DNA from: JAFGUF01 sp040883315
GTDB lineage: Bacteria; Bacillota; Clostridia; Christensenellales; UMGS416
Direction: 5' to 3'
Length of the DNA: 64,000 nt
Assembly (NCBI GenBank): GCA_040883315.1
Contig: JBFLKU010000012.1
Span: forward strand, 169,270 to 233,269
The notes beneath the pieces were generated by a model, which searched no databases, was not told the DNA's origin, and saw only the letters and a program-made list of their open reading frames with translations. The stretch's first letter is position 1. Each line of letters begins with the position of its first letter. The translations under genes were made by a program, and so were the position numbers. This document shows positions 53,136-61,480 of the stretch, piece after piece.

Positions 53136-53795
53136 ATGAGTGACAAACCAGAAAAGAAAAACATGCAAGTGAAATTAGATATTGAAAAAGATTTTTCTGA
53201 TGGTTACGAACAGCTAGAGATGCTAAAGAGACTTAGCATAGCTGCCAAGTACAAGGATGACGACACAGGCTCCCATATTACTAGAATGAGTAGATACTGC
53301 TATGAAATAGCAAAAACTTACGGATTTTCAGAAGAAGATGCACTGGTCCTTTTAAATGCTGCACCTATGCACGACATCGGCAAAATAGGAATTGCAGACA
53401 GCATTCTCTTGAAAAAAGGCAAGCTTACAGAGGATGAATTCAAGGCTATGACTGCCCATTCTAAAATTGGCGCAGACATAATTAATGAGCATGACTCAAA
53501 GCTGCTTAAGGTCGCCTATCTTGTTGCATACCAGCACCACGAGAAATTCAACGGCAAAGGATACCCCAACCAATTATCCGGCGAAGAAATAGATATAAAT
53601 GCCAGAATAGCAGCAGTAGCAGATGTTTTTGATGCACTTACCTCTGTGCGCCCATACAAGAAAGCATGGAGCTTTGAGAAAGCGGTTAAACAGATAAATG
53701 ATGACTCTGGAACACATTTCGACCCAGCAGTTGTAGAAGCATTTAATAAATCGCTGGATACAATAAAGAGAGTAAAAGAAGAATTCGATAGTTAA
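53136..53795 (+). CDS. HD-GYP domain phosphodiesterase
   Basis: A 219-residue protein that should hydrolyse cyclic di-GMP. HD motif His79-Asp80 in M-H-D-I-G-K-I-G-I, the H-H pair at 134-135 and G-K-G-Y-P at 140-144 are complete. R-P-Y-K near 175 is also seen. A partial helical lead (1-30) replaces a receiver domain, so its input is not evident. It is 101 nt after the nuclease gene with TTTGGAG before the ATG; probably separate. Confidence 0.92.
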   Translation: MSDKPEKKNMQVKLDIEKDFSDGYEQLEMLKRLSIAAKYKDDDTGSHITRMSRYCYEIAKTYGFSEEDALVLLNAAPMHDIGKIGIADSILLKKGKLTEDEFKAMTAHSKIGADIINEHDSKLLKVAYLVAYQHHEKFNGKGYPNQLSGEEIDINARIAAVADVFDALTSVRPYKKAWSFEKAVKQINDDSGTHFDPAVVEAFNKSLDTIKRVKEEFDS

Positions 53796-53829
53796 ATAAT
53801 TTTTTAAAAACTAGACTTTTTTCACACCA

Positions 53830-53891
53830 CTACTTGACAATACATAGTAGTGGTGTTATTATTTAATTATCTACTTGGCATTGCATAGTAG
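53830..53891 (+). promoter_or_regulatory. PadR-type promoter with duplicated operator
   Basis: Two near-identical 21-nt elements, CTACTTGACAATACATAGTAG without its ends shared, start at 53830 and 53871 (41 nt apart); each begins CTACTTG and ends CATAGTAG. The first contains the -35 TTGACA (53834-53839), followed after 17 nt by TATTAT (53857-53862). The second covers the region just before AGGAGG. This suits repression by the PadR protein encoded next. Confidence 0.7.
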
Positions 53892-53905
53892 AGGAGGTTT
53901 AATTC

Positions 53906-54235
53906 ATGTCACAGTCTACACAGCTGCTAAAAGGAATTCTACAGGGATGCATACTAGCAATCCTATCAGACGGCGAACTATACGGATATAAAATAGTAGA
54001 GATGCTGAAAGAATATGGTTTCGATGGCATCCATGAAGCGACAGTCTATCCTATACTTACACGACTGGAAAAGCAAGGTGCTTTGCAGTTTGTCAAGCGC
54101 CCTTCAGACCTAGGCCCACCCAGAAAATACTACAGCCTGACTGCCAATGGTCAAAAAGAGCTGGAAACATTCAGCGACACTTGGAACAGCATCAGCAAGA
54201 ACGTGGATACAATAATAAAGGAGAATTCATTATGA
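53906..54235 (+). CDS. PadR family transcriptional regulator
   Basis: A 109-residue regulator. Typical segments are G-C-I-L-A-I-L-S-D-G-E-L-Y-G-Y-K-I-V near 14-31, E-A-T-V-Y-P-I-L-T-R-L-E near 46-57 and G-P-P-R-K-Y-Y-S-L-T near 71-80. It overlaps a DUF1048-like membrane protein gene by 4 nt. It is more similar in layout to the PadR of 48.2 kb than to other regulators, but the operators differ, so each probably serves its own operon. AGGAGG is at 53890. Confidence 0.95.
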   Translation: MSQSTQLLKGILQGCILAILSDGELYGYKIVEMLKEYGFDGIHEATVYPILTRLEKQGALQFVKRPSDLGPPRKYYSLTANGQKELETFSDTWNSISKNVDTIIKENSL

Positions 54236-55077
54236 GAAAACTAACCAAAAAATCAAAATGGATGCTATATTTGTCTATATTCATTTCGGGTATTGTAATA
54301 TTTACAATGACATTCTATTTTATTTCAGCTAAAAATTCACCAAATCCCCTATCGACAATAATTTTGATTATCATATTAATACTGGCTGCTCTATCGGTAC
54401 TTTCCATGTGGATTTCGAGAGCAACACTGAGAAAAAACACATCTGCTCTTTCTTTGGAATTTTTCGAAGCCTACGAAAAAATATCAGATAAATTCCATGG
54501 TACAGCTATGAGCGGAATGGAAAAGAAAGAAATATTAAGTGATATATTAGATATATTCCTTTTGGCAGATAAAGACAACAAAAATTTGTCTGATGTCATA
54601 GGGCAGGATATTGACCAATTCGTAGTGCAGATACAAGAATCTCTGGGATATAGAAGCAAGCTGATATTTAATCTGCTAACTGGTGCTCAATACAGCATCG
54701 TTTATATGCTAATGATGCAAGGCGCAGAATACATAAAATCCGGCACAAAAACATTCTTTAATATGAATCTTAGTCTGTCGCTTAGTTTTTTCCTGATTGG
54801 CATTGCTTTTGTCGGAATTCCCCTACTGACACATTTTATAAGAAAAAACAAAATAGTTCTGGCTGCACTATCCCCAATAGCTATACTTGCACTATACATT
54901 GCTGCTATGGAAATATTGGATAAATATTTTATCAATACCCCTTGGGTATATAGAATAATCGAAGGCGAAATTAATTTTATTCCAAATGTATGGATTTTGA
55001 TTTTGTGGATTGCAGCATTTGCCTCTGCAACAATGCTAAAATTTCTACAGAGGAAAATATCCATCAGCAAATTATAA
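54232..55077 (+). CDS. DUF1048-like membrane protein
   Basis: A 281-residue protein with two N-terminal helices (about 12-60), a cytoplasmic helical domain (about 65-160) and four more helices after 165. The domain F-F-E-A-Y-E-K-I-S-D-K-F then I-L-S-D-I-L-D-I-F-L-L-A resembles DUF1048/HAAS domains that accompany PadR regulators. I start at 54232 because GGAG lies before it and it overlaps the padR stop by ATGA; a longer frame would run inside padR. The role is unknown and is likely linked to PadR sensing at the membrane. Confidence 0.78.
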   Translation: MRKLTKKSKWMLYLSIFISGIVIFTMTFYFISAKNSPNPLSTIILIIILILAALSVLSMWISRATLRKNTSALSLEFFEAYEKISDKFHGTAMSGMEKKEILSDILDIFLLADKDNKNLSDVIGQDIDQFVVQIQESLGYRSKLIFNLLTGAQYSIVYMLMMQGAEYIKSGTKTFFNMNLSLSLSFFLIGIAFVGIPLLTHFIRKNKIVLAALSPIAILALYIAAMEILDKYFINTPWVYRIIEGEINFIPNVWILILWIAAFASATMLKFLQRKISISKL

Positions 55078-55079
55078 GG

Positions 55080-55110
55080 CAAAGCCAGCACCGAATGGTG
55101 CTGGCTTTAT
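55080..55110 (+). terminator. Terminator after the DUF1048-like gene
   Basis: Stem AAAGCCAGCACC / GGTGCTGGCTTT with loop GAAT, followed by ATT-rich sequence. Confidence 0.82.
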
Positions 55111-55250
55111 TCAATAATGCTTCTATTTTTACCAAATAAATCGTATACACTACCATTTGTCCTTTTCAAGTATTTATTAAACAGATTGATGATAGAATTC
55201 ACATTATAGATAAGAGTGATACTAATTAACAAATATTTTAGGAGGCAAAA

Positions 55251-55616
55251 ATGAACAACAAAAAAAGATCAAAAGCTGCAATGTTTCCGTTCCCGATAAT
55301 CGTAGTTATCATTTATTTTATTATTGGATACATGTGGGACTTGTGGAACCCAGGCTGGCTGCTATTTTTGACAATCCCGCTTTATTACTCAGCAATCACC
55401 ATTATGCAGAGTGCAAAAAATGATGAAAGAAAACGTATCTGGAAACTAATACCATACCCTATTTTTTGTGTTATAGTATATTTAGTTTTGGGAATGTTCT
55501 ATGAATTATGGCATCCTGCATGGCTAATATTTCTGACTATTCCATTATGGACATTTTTTGTTAGCACAAAAGGCTATGAAGAAGAAAATACTGATAATAC
55601 CAGTGAATCCGAATGA
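55251..55616 (+). CDS. Small membrane protein with an internal duplication
   Basis: A 121-residue protein with four helices. Residues about 11-50 and 63-100 repeat each other: each has F/Y-P-I followed by a helix, then W-N-P-G-W-L or W-H-P-A-W-L, then L-T-I-P-L. The W-x-P-x-W-L pattern recalls the H-P-W-F signature of the repeat protein at 48.9 kb, so both may belong to one superfamily. The C-terminus is acidic. It has GGAGGC 6 nt before the ATG. No function is known. Confidence 0.82.
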   Translation: MNNKKRSKAAMFPFPIIVVIIYFIIGYMWDLWNPGWLLFLTIPLYYSAITIMQSAKNDERKRIWKLIPYPIFCVIVYLVLGMFYELWHPAWLIFLTIPLWTFFVSTKGYEEENTDNTSESE

Positions 55617-55626
55617 TTCAAAACGA

Positions 55627-55655
55627 AAATAAGCAAGGATTATCCTTGCTTATTT
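55627..55655 (+). terminator. Terminator after the small duplicated protein
   Basis: Stem AAATAAGCAAGGA / TCCTTGCTTATTT with a 3-nt loop; the arms end in A- and T-rich runs. Confidence 0.8.
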
Positions 55656-55676
55656 ACAATGTTTATTCGAAGAAGA

Positions 55677-55701
55677 AAAAAACCTCCGCGTGTGGCGGAG
55701 G
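55677..55701 (-). terminator. Terminator of the lipoprotein gene (minus strand)
   Basis: Stem CCTCCGC / GCGGAGG with loop CACAC on the minus strand, followed by a run of T (55682-55677). It lies beyond the stem-loop at 55707-55735. Confidence 0.82.
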
Positions 55702-55706
55702 ATAAT

Positions 55707-55735
55707 AGGGCCTGAGGATAGGGAGCTCAAGCCCT
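55707..55735 (-). other. 10-bp stem-loop in the 3' region of a lipoprotein gene
   Basis: AGGGCTTGAG pairs with CTCAGGCCCT (one G-U) around a 9-nt loop on the minus strand. It sits between the stop codon at 55753 and the terminator. It could protect the transcript end or serve as a processing or protein-binding site. Confidence 0.5.
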
Positions 55736-55752
55736 AATGGGCAAATTTAATG

Positions 55753-56328
55753 TCAGCCTTTCAGTTCCTCAACTGAAATACCTGCTGAATTGATAAGCGC
55801 ATTGAAATACTCCTTCAGCTCTTCGGCGTCAGTCATGAGCATTTCTGCATAGTTTTCATCGTCTTGTATCACTTTGCCGCTCTCCACATCTATCACTATC
55901 TTGGAAAACAATTCTCCGTCGAAATAATACAAGTATGTGAATTCGTCTGATACATAATTATATGCAAACACTTCTTTATCCAAGTTATTGGATGCAATCC
56001 TAACAAAATTGTTTCTATCCTGTGCAAACATTTCTAATACTTCTATGTCGTCCTGCACAACGTTTCTGGAATATACTCCAGAGACTAGGCTGAAACTAAT
56101 AGTTGAGAATTTTTCATCCAAACCGTTATTTGTCTCTCTATTTTCGTCACTACTTCCGCTTTGCGACTTTTCAAATATTGAACCTTGTGAACTGTCACCT
56201 TCTGATTTAATAACTTCGAAAGTTTCAATCACTTCATCGTCAATGCTCTTTATGTCGTTACCAATACACCCTGATAACACAATTGATATAATCAATACAG
56301 ATATCGCTATCTTAATATATCTTTTCAT
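55753..56328 (-). CDS. Lipoprotein of unknown function
   Basis: A 191-residue protein with lipobox V-L-S-G-C (Cys near 21) after a short basic start, then a Ser/Glu/Asp-rich linker (about 30-70) and a small soluble domain. I do not recognise the domain. It ends with a strong terminator and lies behind a secreted coiled-coil gene on the same strand, but 98 nt apart with a weak hairpin between, so it may be transcribed alone. AGGAGAT precedes the ATG. Confidence 0.78.
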   Translation of the reverse strand: MKRYIKIAISVLIISIVLSGCIGNDIKSIDDEVIETFEVIKSEGDSSQGSIFEKSQSGSSDENRETNNGLDEKFSTISFSLVSGVYSRNVVQDDIEVLEMFAQDRNNFVRIASNNLDKEVFAYNYVSDEFTYLYYFDGELFSKIVIDVESGKVIQDDENYAEMLMTDAEELKEYFNALINSAGISVEELKG

Positions 56329-56426
56329 TTTTCCTATCTCCTAACGCTCCAATAACTCGACAAGCCTCAGTCCCACCGAGTTTATGGAAGTCCCCATTAA
56401 TATTAATCTATTATTTTTTATATTTA

Positions 56427-56960
56427 TTATGCACCTTCGTCGATGTCGTCTAGTACTTCTTCGATTACGTCTTCAACAACTTCTTCTGCTGGTGGTCTTT
56501 CTGCTGGAGTAACATAGCTTGGAGAAAGCTGAAGTTTTCCTGCAACGCCTTCGCGTCTAATTTGCAAAACGTAGCCTTGTGCTTCTTTCACTTGATTGCG
56601 CAGCTCAGCTATTTGCTCTGCATAAAGTGCTCTTTCTTCTTCTGGCAAGTTTTCAATTTCTTGTCTCAAAAGACGTAATTGCTCTTTATACATAGTAACA
56701 ATTTGTTTTTGCTCTTTGATTTGTTCCTTTGTAGCAGTTTTAATTTCCTGACGTGCTAGCTTATTTTCTTCAAAATCAGCTTTCCATTGTTCTTTCTTTT
56801 CTTCACGCTCAGCTTTTGCTGCTTCTCTTTGTGCTTGTTTCTCAGCCAGTTCTTCCTGCTTTTCTTCTCTTTTTTCAGGATCTGGTGCTGCTAGTGCAGT
56901 ACTTGCAAATATTGAAAAGAGCATAGATAAAACAAGAACTATTAATAATATCTTTTTCAT
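56427..56960 (-). CDS. Secreted charged coiled-coil protein
   Basis: A 177-residue protein with a signal peptide (about 1-22, cleavage near T-A-L-A-A). The mature part is almost wholly Glu/Lys/Gln/Ala helix (about 25-130), clearly coiled coil, ending with a Pro/Glu-rich acidic tail. No anchor is present, so it should be secreted or lodged in the wall. The start at 56960 has AGGAGGAAG; an in-frame ATG at 56978 overlaps the ribosome binding site. It is divergent from the two-component system at 57.1 kb. Confidence 0.8.
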   Translation of the reverse strand: MKKILLIVLVLSMLFSIFASTALAAPDPEKREEKQEELAEKQAQREAAKAEREEKKEQWKADFEENKLARQEIKTATKEQIKEQKQIVTMYKEQLRLLRQEIENLPEEERALYAEQIAELRNQVKEAQGYVLQIRREGVAGKLQLSPSYVTPAERPPAEEVVEDVIEEVLDDIDEGA

Positions 56961-57079
56961 CTGTCTTCCTCCTGTCATTTTTATTTTGGTGCTATCCTTC
57001 CCTGACCCTTGTTGATATCATATTACACCTAGAATAAGTAATAAAGATGGGAAAATTAAGTGAAATTATGTAAAAATTT

Positions 57080-57107
57080 TTGCTGCTTTTTTTAAATGTG
57101 ATATAAT
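57080..57107 (+). promoter_or_regulatory. Promoter of the two-component system
   Basis: TTGCTG (57080-57085), 16-nt spacer, TATAAT (57102-57107), followed by AAGGAG at 57121. Confidence 0.55.
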
Positions 57108-57134
57108 AAGACCATAAAACAAGGAGAAATTGCA

Positions 57135-57803
57135 TTGAAAAAGATTTTTGTAGTTGATGATGAAAAGGACTTATTGCAAGTAATAAAATCCTATTTAGAA
57201 AAAGATAACTTTGCCGTAACAGCATTTTCAGATCCAGAATCAGCCATGCAAGCAATAGATGAAGATGTAGACCTGTGGCTTTTGGACATAATGCTTAATT
57301 CCGATATAAGCGGATATGACATTATCAGGAGAATAAACGGCAAAAATCCTAAACCTGTTATTTTTATGTCTGCAAGAGACCAGGAATTCGACAGAATCCT
57401 CGGGCTTGAGCTTGGCAGTGAAGACTACATCACTAAGCCTTTTTCTATGAGAGAAATGGTTCTTAGGGTTAAAAATGTACTAAAAAGATCTCCTGAAAAT
57501 ACGGAACAAGAGCCTGAAAGCAGTGTAACAAAATACGGAAACTATACTATAGATGAGCAAAAAAGAACCGTTATGGAAAACGATATTAAAATATCACTTA
57601 CATCCAAAGAAATAGATATGGTCATTTTCTTTTTAGAAAACAAAGGCGCATCTTTCAAAAGAGATATGCTTCTGAATAAAATATGGGGAGAGGACTACTA
57701 TGGATCAGACAGAGTAGTCGACGACCTGATAAAAAGAATACGAAAAAAAATGCCTGATCTAAATATCGAGACCATTTACGGATATGGCTACAGACTGCTA
57801 TGA
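57135..57803 (+). CDS. OmpR-family response regulator
   Basis: A 222-residue regulator. The acidic pair D-D-E is at 8-10, the phospho-acceptor Asp51 in L-L-D-I-M-L, and K-P-F-S near 100 holds the conserved Lys. A C-terminal winged helix starts near 135. The start is a TTG with AAGGAG 8 nt upstream. It overlaps the kinase gene by 4 nt. The targets are not visible; the divergent secreted coiled-coil and lipoprotein genes are candidates. Confidence 0.95.
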   Translation: MKKIFVVDDEKDLLQVIKSYLEKDNFAVTAFSDPESAMQAIDEDVDLWLLDIMLNSDISGYDIIRRINGKNPKPVIFMSARDQEFDRILGLELGSEDYITKPFSMREMVLRVKNVLKRSPENTEQEPESSVTKYGNYTIDEQKRTVMENDIKISLTSKEIDMVIFFLENKGASFKRDMLLNKIWGEDYYGSDRVVDDLIKRIRKKMPDLNIETIYGYGYRLL

Positions 57804-59107
57804 TGAAAAAGCTTAACCTTAGTCTGCAGATAGCTATAATATTTCTGCTTGCATTTGTGGTCACGTATAGCTCTCTTGCATATTTCATTGTAAACCAGCT
57901 GGATACAGTATTTGAAAACAGCGTGTATGAGCAGCTGGAATCAACAGGCAAGGAGCTGATGACCATAGACGATATGAATCAGGCAGACAGCAACCCTATG
58001 TTTGCCTATATTTCATATTCCAGCCAGTCGAATATATACAGCACTTCTGATAATATAGACCAATTTATCAGTGAAAAGCACACAAAGCTTCTTATAAACA
58101 AAGCCTTTGCCCAGCCAAACAGTATTTCAAGATACAAAAATTTAATAGACGGAAAATCAATATTCTACGTTGTCTTAAACTACGAAAGCTTTTTCGGACT
58201 GCATAAAAACGATGTTTTCATCGTGCTGACCGACAGTACATTAAAAGAAGAAATGGTGAGAGACACATCAGTGCAGCTGCTGCTTGCCTGCCTGTTCGCG
58301 TTCCTGCTGGGATATCTTCTGATATACCTGTGGGCTATACGCCTAGCAGGTGATACAAAAAAGATAGCTAAATCTCTTCAAACCTTGGACGAAAACCAAT
58401 ATAAAAACCCTATAACTACAACTCGTCAGGATGAAATAGGAAATTTGGTGGACAGCATAGAGCTGATGCGCAAAAAAATAATGGACAACCAAATGCAAAA
58501 ACAGGAGATAATTCAAGGAGTAAGCCACGATTTAAAAACTCCCATAGCCATCATTCGCTCTTATGCAGAGGCATTGGAGGACGGTATATATTCTCCTGAA
58601 AAAGTAGCAAACGTCACACTTGCACAGTGCGACAGAATAAATGAGAAAATAAGAAAGCTGCTAAATGTCACACGCATAGGCTACTTAGAAATGAATTCCG
58701 GCACCTTTGGAAGCACAAATATATGCAGCCTTATCGATGAAATGGCAGAGCTTTATAATAATAAATCTAAAATAAAAATAGCAGTAAACACTAGTTTGTG
58801 CCAATTCTACGGCGATACAGAATCGTGGAGAATAGTAATTGAAAATCTGCTTGACAATGCCATAAGGTATGCAAAAACCGAAATAGTAATATCCCTTTCC
58901 AAAAATATGCTTTCAGTTTATAACGATGGTGACCCCATTGATGAAAGTAAAGCAGCCATGCTATTTGAAGCATACGAAAAAGGAGACGATGGTAACTACG
59001 GACTAGGCTTATCCATTGTTAAAAGAACAGTCGATCTTTTTGGATACAGCATTAAGGCTGAAAACATCGGCAAAGGCGTTAAATTCACAATTACAAAGCC
59101 TGAATAG
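57800..59107 (+). CDS. Sensor histidine kinase
   Basis: A 435-residue kinase. It has two helices (about 9-32 and 160-182) around an extracellular sensor of about 125 residues, then HAMP (about 185-235), and the phospho-acceptor near His243 in G-V-S-H-D-L-K-T-P-I. The N-box L-L-D-N-A-I-R-Y and the late G-L-G-L-S-I-V are present, so it should be active. The sensor domain has no family I know. It works with the regulator just upstream. Confidence 0.94.
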   Translation: MMKKLNLSLQIAIIFLLAFVVTYSSLAYFIVNQLDTVFENSVYEQLESTGKELMTIDDMNQADSNPMFAYISYSSQSNIYSTSDNIDQFISEKHTKLLINKAFAQPNSISRYKNLIDGKSIFYVVLNYESFFGLHKNDVFIVLTDSTLKEEMVRDTSVQLLLACLFAFLLGYLLIYLWAIRLAGDTKKIAKSLQTLDENQYKNPITTTRQDEIGNLVDSIELMRKKIMDNQMQKQEIIQGVSHDLKTPIAIIRSYAEALEDGIYSPEKVANVTLAQCDRINEKIRKLLNVTRIGYLEMNSGTFGSTNICSLIDEMAELYNNKSKIKIAVNTSLCQFYGDTESWRIVIENLLDNAIRYAKTEIVISLSKNMLSVYNDGDPIDESKAAMLFEAYEKGDDGNYGLGLSIVKRTVDLFGYSIKAENIGKGVKFTITKPE

Positions 59108-59111
59108 CTCT

Positions 59112-59990
59112 CTATCTGTGCAGTTTTTTTGAAATCAGAGCATATAGTTCATTGCTCTTTTTAATGGCAAACAAAGTAGCCGCAAATGGAATTGTAGCAA
59201 CACTTACAATCATTGACCATGAAAATCCTATATTCCCACTTCCACTGTAGTGCAATGTAGCATCCACTATCAGGCATTGTATGGTCACAGCTATCAGAAG
59301 TATGGCTATCAAGCTGAGTGCACTATCTGAGGAAGACTTAATTATAAAATATGATAATAGAGAAATTATAAAAAAGCTGATCATAATAGGCAGGCCTATT
59401 TGCAGCAATACTATCTTCTGCTCTACAAAAGAGAGCGAAATAAAAGTCATTATCACAGTGCTTATAATATAATATATTGTAATTGGAAATACTTTTCTTA
59501 TTCTGTCTGTCAGGAATATCCCCGCAATTATCACCCACAGAAATACAACGCTTACCGCCACATATCTAGCCCACATAACATTCTTTGATATTATTAAATT
59601 AAGCAGCAGAATATATATAATCACCGCAATAGAGTCATATGTAAAAAGCTTAAAAAAAGTATTTTTCTTTTTGAAAAAAGGAAGTGCAACACAAAACCAT
59701 GCCAAAGCCAATGAAATAGTAGGGATCAATGACCATGTTATTCCATCACCTGTCAGCCAGTCAATCAGCACTATAACAGCAGAATAAACAAATGCCTGCA
59801 GGCTCAGTATTATACCTGTGACATAATGCTTTATTGTCTTTTTTTCTTTTGCATCCTCCACGTGGTAATCCGGGTAGTCTGTATTCGCCCTAACGAGCGG
59901 TTTATTGGGGTTTATCACCTCAGTATCGCACAAAGGGCATTTTTTATGATAATCAGATAGCTTCACTCCGCACTGAACACAGTATGACAT
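59112..59990 (-). CDS. Zinc-ribbon membrane protein (DUF6320-like)
   Basis: A 292-residue protein. The N-terminus is a zinc ribbon, C-V-Q-C-G (Cys3, Cys6) and C-P-L-C (about 17 and 20), then a linker to residue 55, then about eight helices. DUF6320 proteins have this design. The start is at 59990 because AAGGAG is 6 nt upstream; an ATG two codons earlier touches it. It follows the acyltransferase gene by 20 nt, so they are probably one operon. A role in lipid or surface modification is inferred from that partner. Confidence 0.85.
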   Translation of the reverse strand: MSYCVQCGVKLSDYHKKCPLCDTEVINPNKPLVRANTDYPDYHVEDAKEKKTIKHYVTGIILSLQAFVYSAVIVLIDWLTGDGITWSLIPTISLALAWFCVALPFFKKKNTFFKLFTYDSIAVIIYILLLNLIISKNVMWARYVAVSVVFLWVIIAGIFLTDRIRKVFPITIYYIISTVIMTFISLSFVEQKIVLLQIGLPIMISFFIISLLSYFIIKSSSDSALSLIAILLIAVTIQCLIVDATLHYSGSGNIGFSWSMIVSVATIPFAATLFAIKKSNELYALISKKLHR

Positions 59991-60010
59991 ATGCATCTCC
60001 TTATTGTTTT

Positions 60011-61309
60011 CTAATAGTTGCTTTTAATAGTTACTTCTACTCCCAGTTCCACCAGACGTGTGAAAACATGCTCCGCAATAAATGCACTTTTTATTGATCT
60101 TCCAAACGTTATAGCTGCTTTGTTGCCAAAGCTTATCATTGCACCTGAAGATTTATTATGGGTGGTTGGACCCAGCACAAAATCGGCATAATCAATATGC
60201 TCCTTCATGTTTTCCGGCAAATCTAAAACACCGATATTTGACAACGTACCCGAAAACTGAGTAGTGCCTGATGTATTGCTTATAAATCTAACAATAGAAT
60301 TTTTGATAAACAAAGGAACATGCCGAACAAAAAAATTGGTCGCAATCGAGCAATTATCCTCTATCATCGTAAGCAGATGATCTGTAGTCAGGTGATCACT
60401 CATAAATAATTTAGTCTGCTGTATAATATCATCAAGGCTTTTTATCTCTCTAGGGTTTATTGGCGGAATAATAAACAGCGCAAAGTTCCTCATGCATTTT
60501 GTTGGATAAAATCTACGCATATTCACAGGAATCTGTACAGAAACATTTTTATGCTTTTTGATATCCTTCACCTGCACTTTCTGCAGATGTATCAAGGCCT
60601 CTGCATATAGGCTGGCAATCAGCTGTGTTATTGTTGCATCATGTCCCTTGCTTATCTCCTTCAGCTGCTTTATGTCTGCTATAGCAGTCACCACTGAATA
60701 TTTACCTACGGGGAGAGATTTCCCCTTTTCTTTAAAGAATACATTCTTACCAAAAAGCGATCTCTTCTTTTCTTCAGGCAGCATATCCTTTTGTTTTTCC
60801 AGCACATTCAAAAATGCATCTTGATGCTCTTCCTCATCTGGCTGCTGGGATTTCTCCATTACCTTATTGCCGTCTATTTCATCAATATCACCTGTTAATT
60901 TCAAATACTCCGCTACCAATGATTTTAAATATTGTGATGCACCATATCCGTCAGTAAGTACATGAAAAAAATCAACAGATATTCTCTTGTTAAAATATTT
61001 TATTTTAAATAGGAACCCATTGTTAAACATTGGGTGGATTCTGCTGCATGGCGACTGGGTATCTTTCCAGATGATATGTTCTGATGTATTTTGCTCTAAA
61101 TAGCTCCAGAAAAGCCCTTTTTTCATTTTCACTGCATAGTAAGGAAACCTTACTTTTATGTTTTCTGCCGCCTGAAGCAGTATATTCGGGTTTACGGCTT
61201 TTTTCAAAGTAACAGACATCCTGAAAATGGACGGATTTCTCGCAGACTCCATTGCAGGATATATTTTTGCTGAGGTATCCAGCCTATACCACTTTGATTT
61301 ATTATTCAT
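60011..61309 (-). CDS. Condensation/wax-ester-type acyltransferase
   Basis: A 432-residue protein of the condensation-domain / alcohol acetyltransferase superfamily. The catalytic-type motif is F-F-H-V-L-T-D-G (His116, Asp120, Gly121), with one His instead of H-H. Late segments such as P-V-N-M-R-R-F-Y-P near 268-276 and S-N-I-G-V near 352 match the family. The substrate is unknown. I start at the ATG at 61309, as the longer frame begins upstream of the promoter. A TATAAT lies 7 nt before the ATG and no ribosome binding site is visible. It is the first gene before the zinc-ribbon protein. Confidence 0.82.
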   Translation of the reverse strand: MNNKSKWYRLDTSAKIYPAMESARNPSIFRMSVTLKKAVNPNILLQAAENIKVRFPYYAVKMKKGLFWSYLEQNTSEHIIWKDTQSPCSRIHPMFNNGFLFKIKYFNKRISVDFFHVLTDGYGASQYLKSLVAEYLKLTGDIDEIDGNKVMEKSQQPDEEEHQDAFLNVLEKQKDMLPEEKKRSLFGKNVFFKEKGKSLPVGKYSVVTAIADIKQLKEISKGHDATITQLIASLYAEALIHLQKVQVKDIKKHKNVSVQIPVNMRRFYPTKCMRNFALFIIPPINPREIKSLDDIIQQTKLFMSDHLTTDHLLTMIEDNCSIATNFFVRHVPLFIKNSIVRFISNTSGTTQFSGTLSNIGVLDLPENMKEHIDYADFVLGPTTHNKSSGAMISFGNKAAITFGRSIKSAFIAEHVFTRLVELGVEVTIKSNY

Positions 61310-61316
61310 ACAATAT

Positions 61317-61345
61317 ATTATACACTTTATTTTTATTTGTGCCAG
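61317..61345 (-). promoter_or_regulatory. Promoter of the acyltransferase gene, possibly leaderless
   Basis: Minus strand CTGGCA (61345-61340), 17-nt spacer, TATAAT (61322-61317), then 7 nt to the ATG. The transcript should begin at or beside the A of the start codon. Confidence 0.6.
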
Positions 61346-61431
61346 TGGTTTTGCATGCTGAGTACCCAATATTTCTATGAAAACTTATCAAAAAAAGTGA
61401 AGAAACTATTTATATAATCTGAATAAATATT

Positions 61432-61460
61432 TTGAACATTATACCAAATAGTGATAAAAT
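61432..61460 (+). promoter_or_regulatory. Promoter of the lipoprotein gene
   Basis: TTGAAC (61432-61437), 17-nt spacer, TAAAAT (61455-61460), followed by AAAGGAGAAA before the ATG at 61481. Confidence 0.55.
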
Positions 61461-61480
61461 GCTCTAAAGGAGAAATCAAT

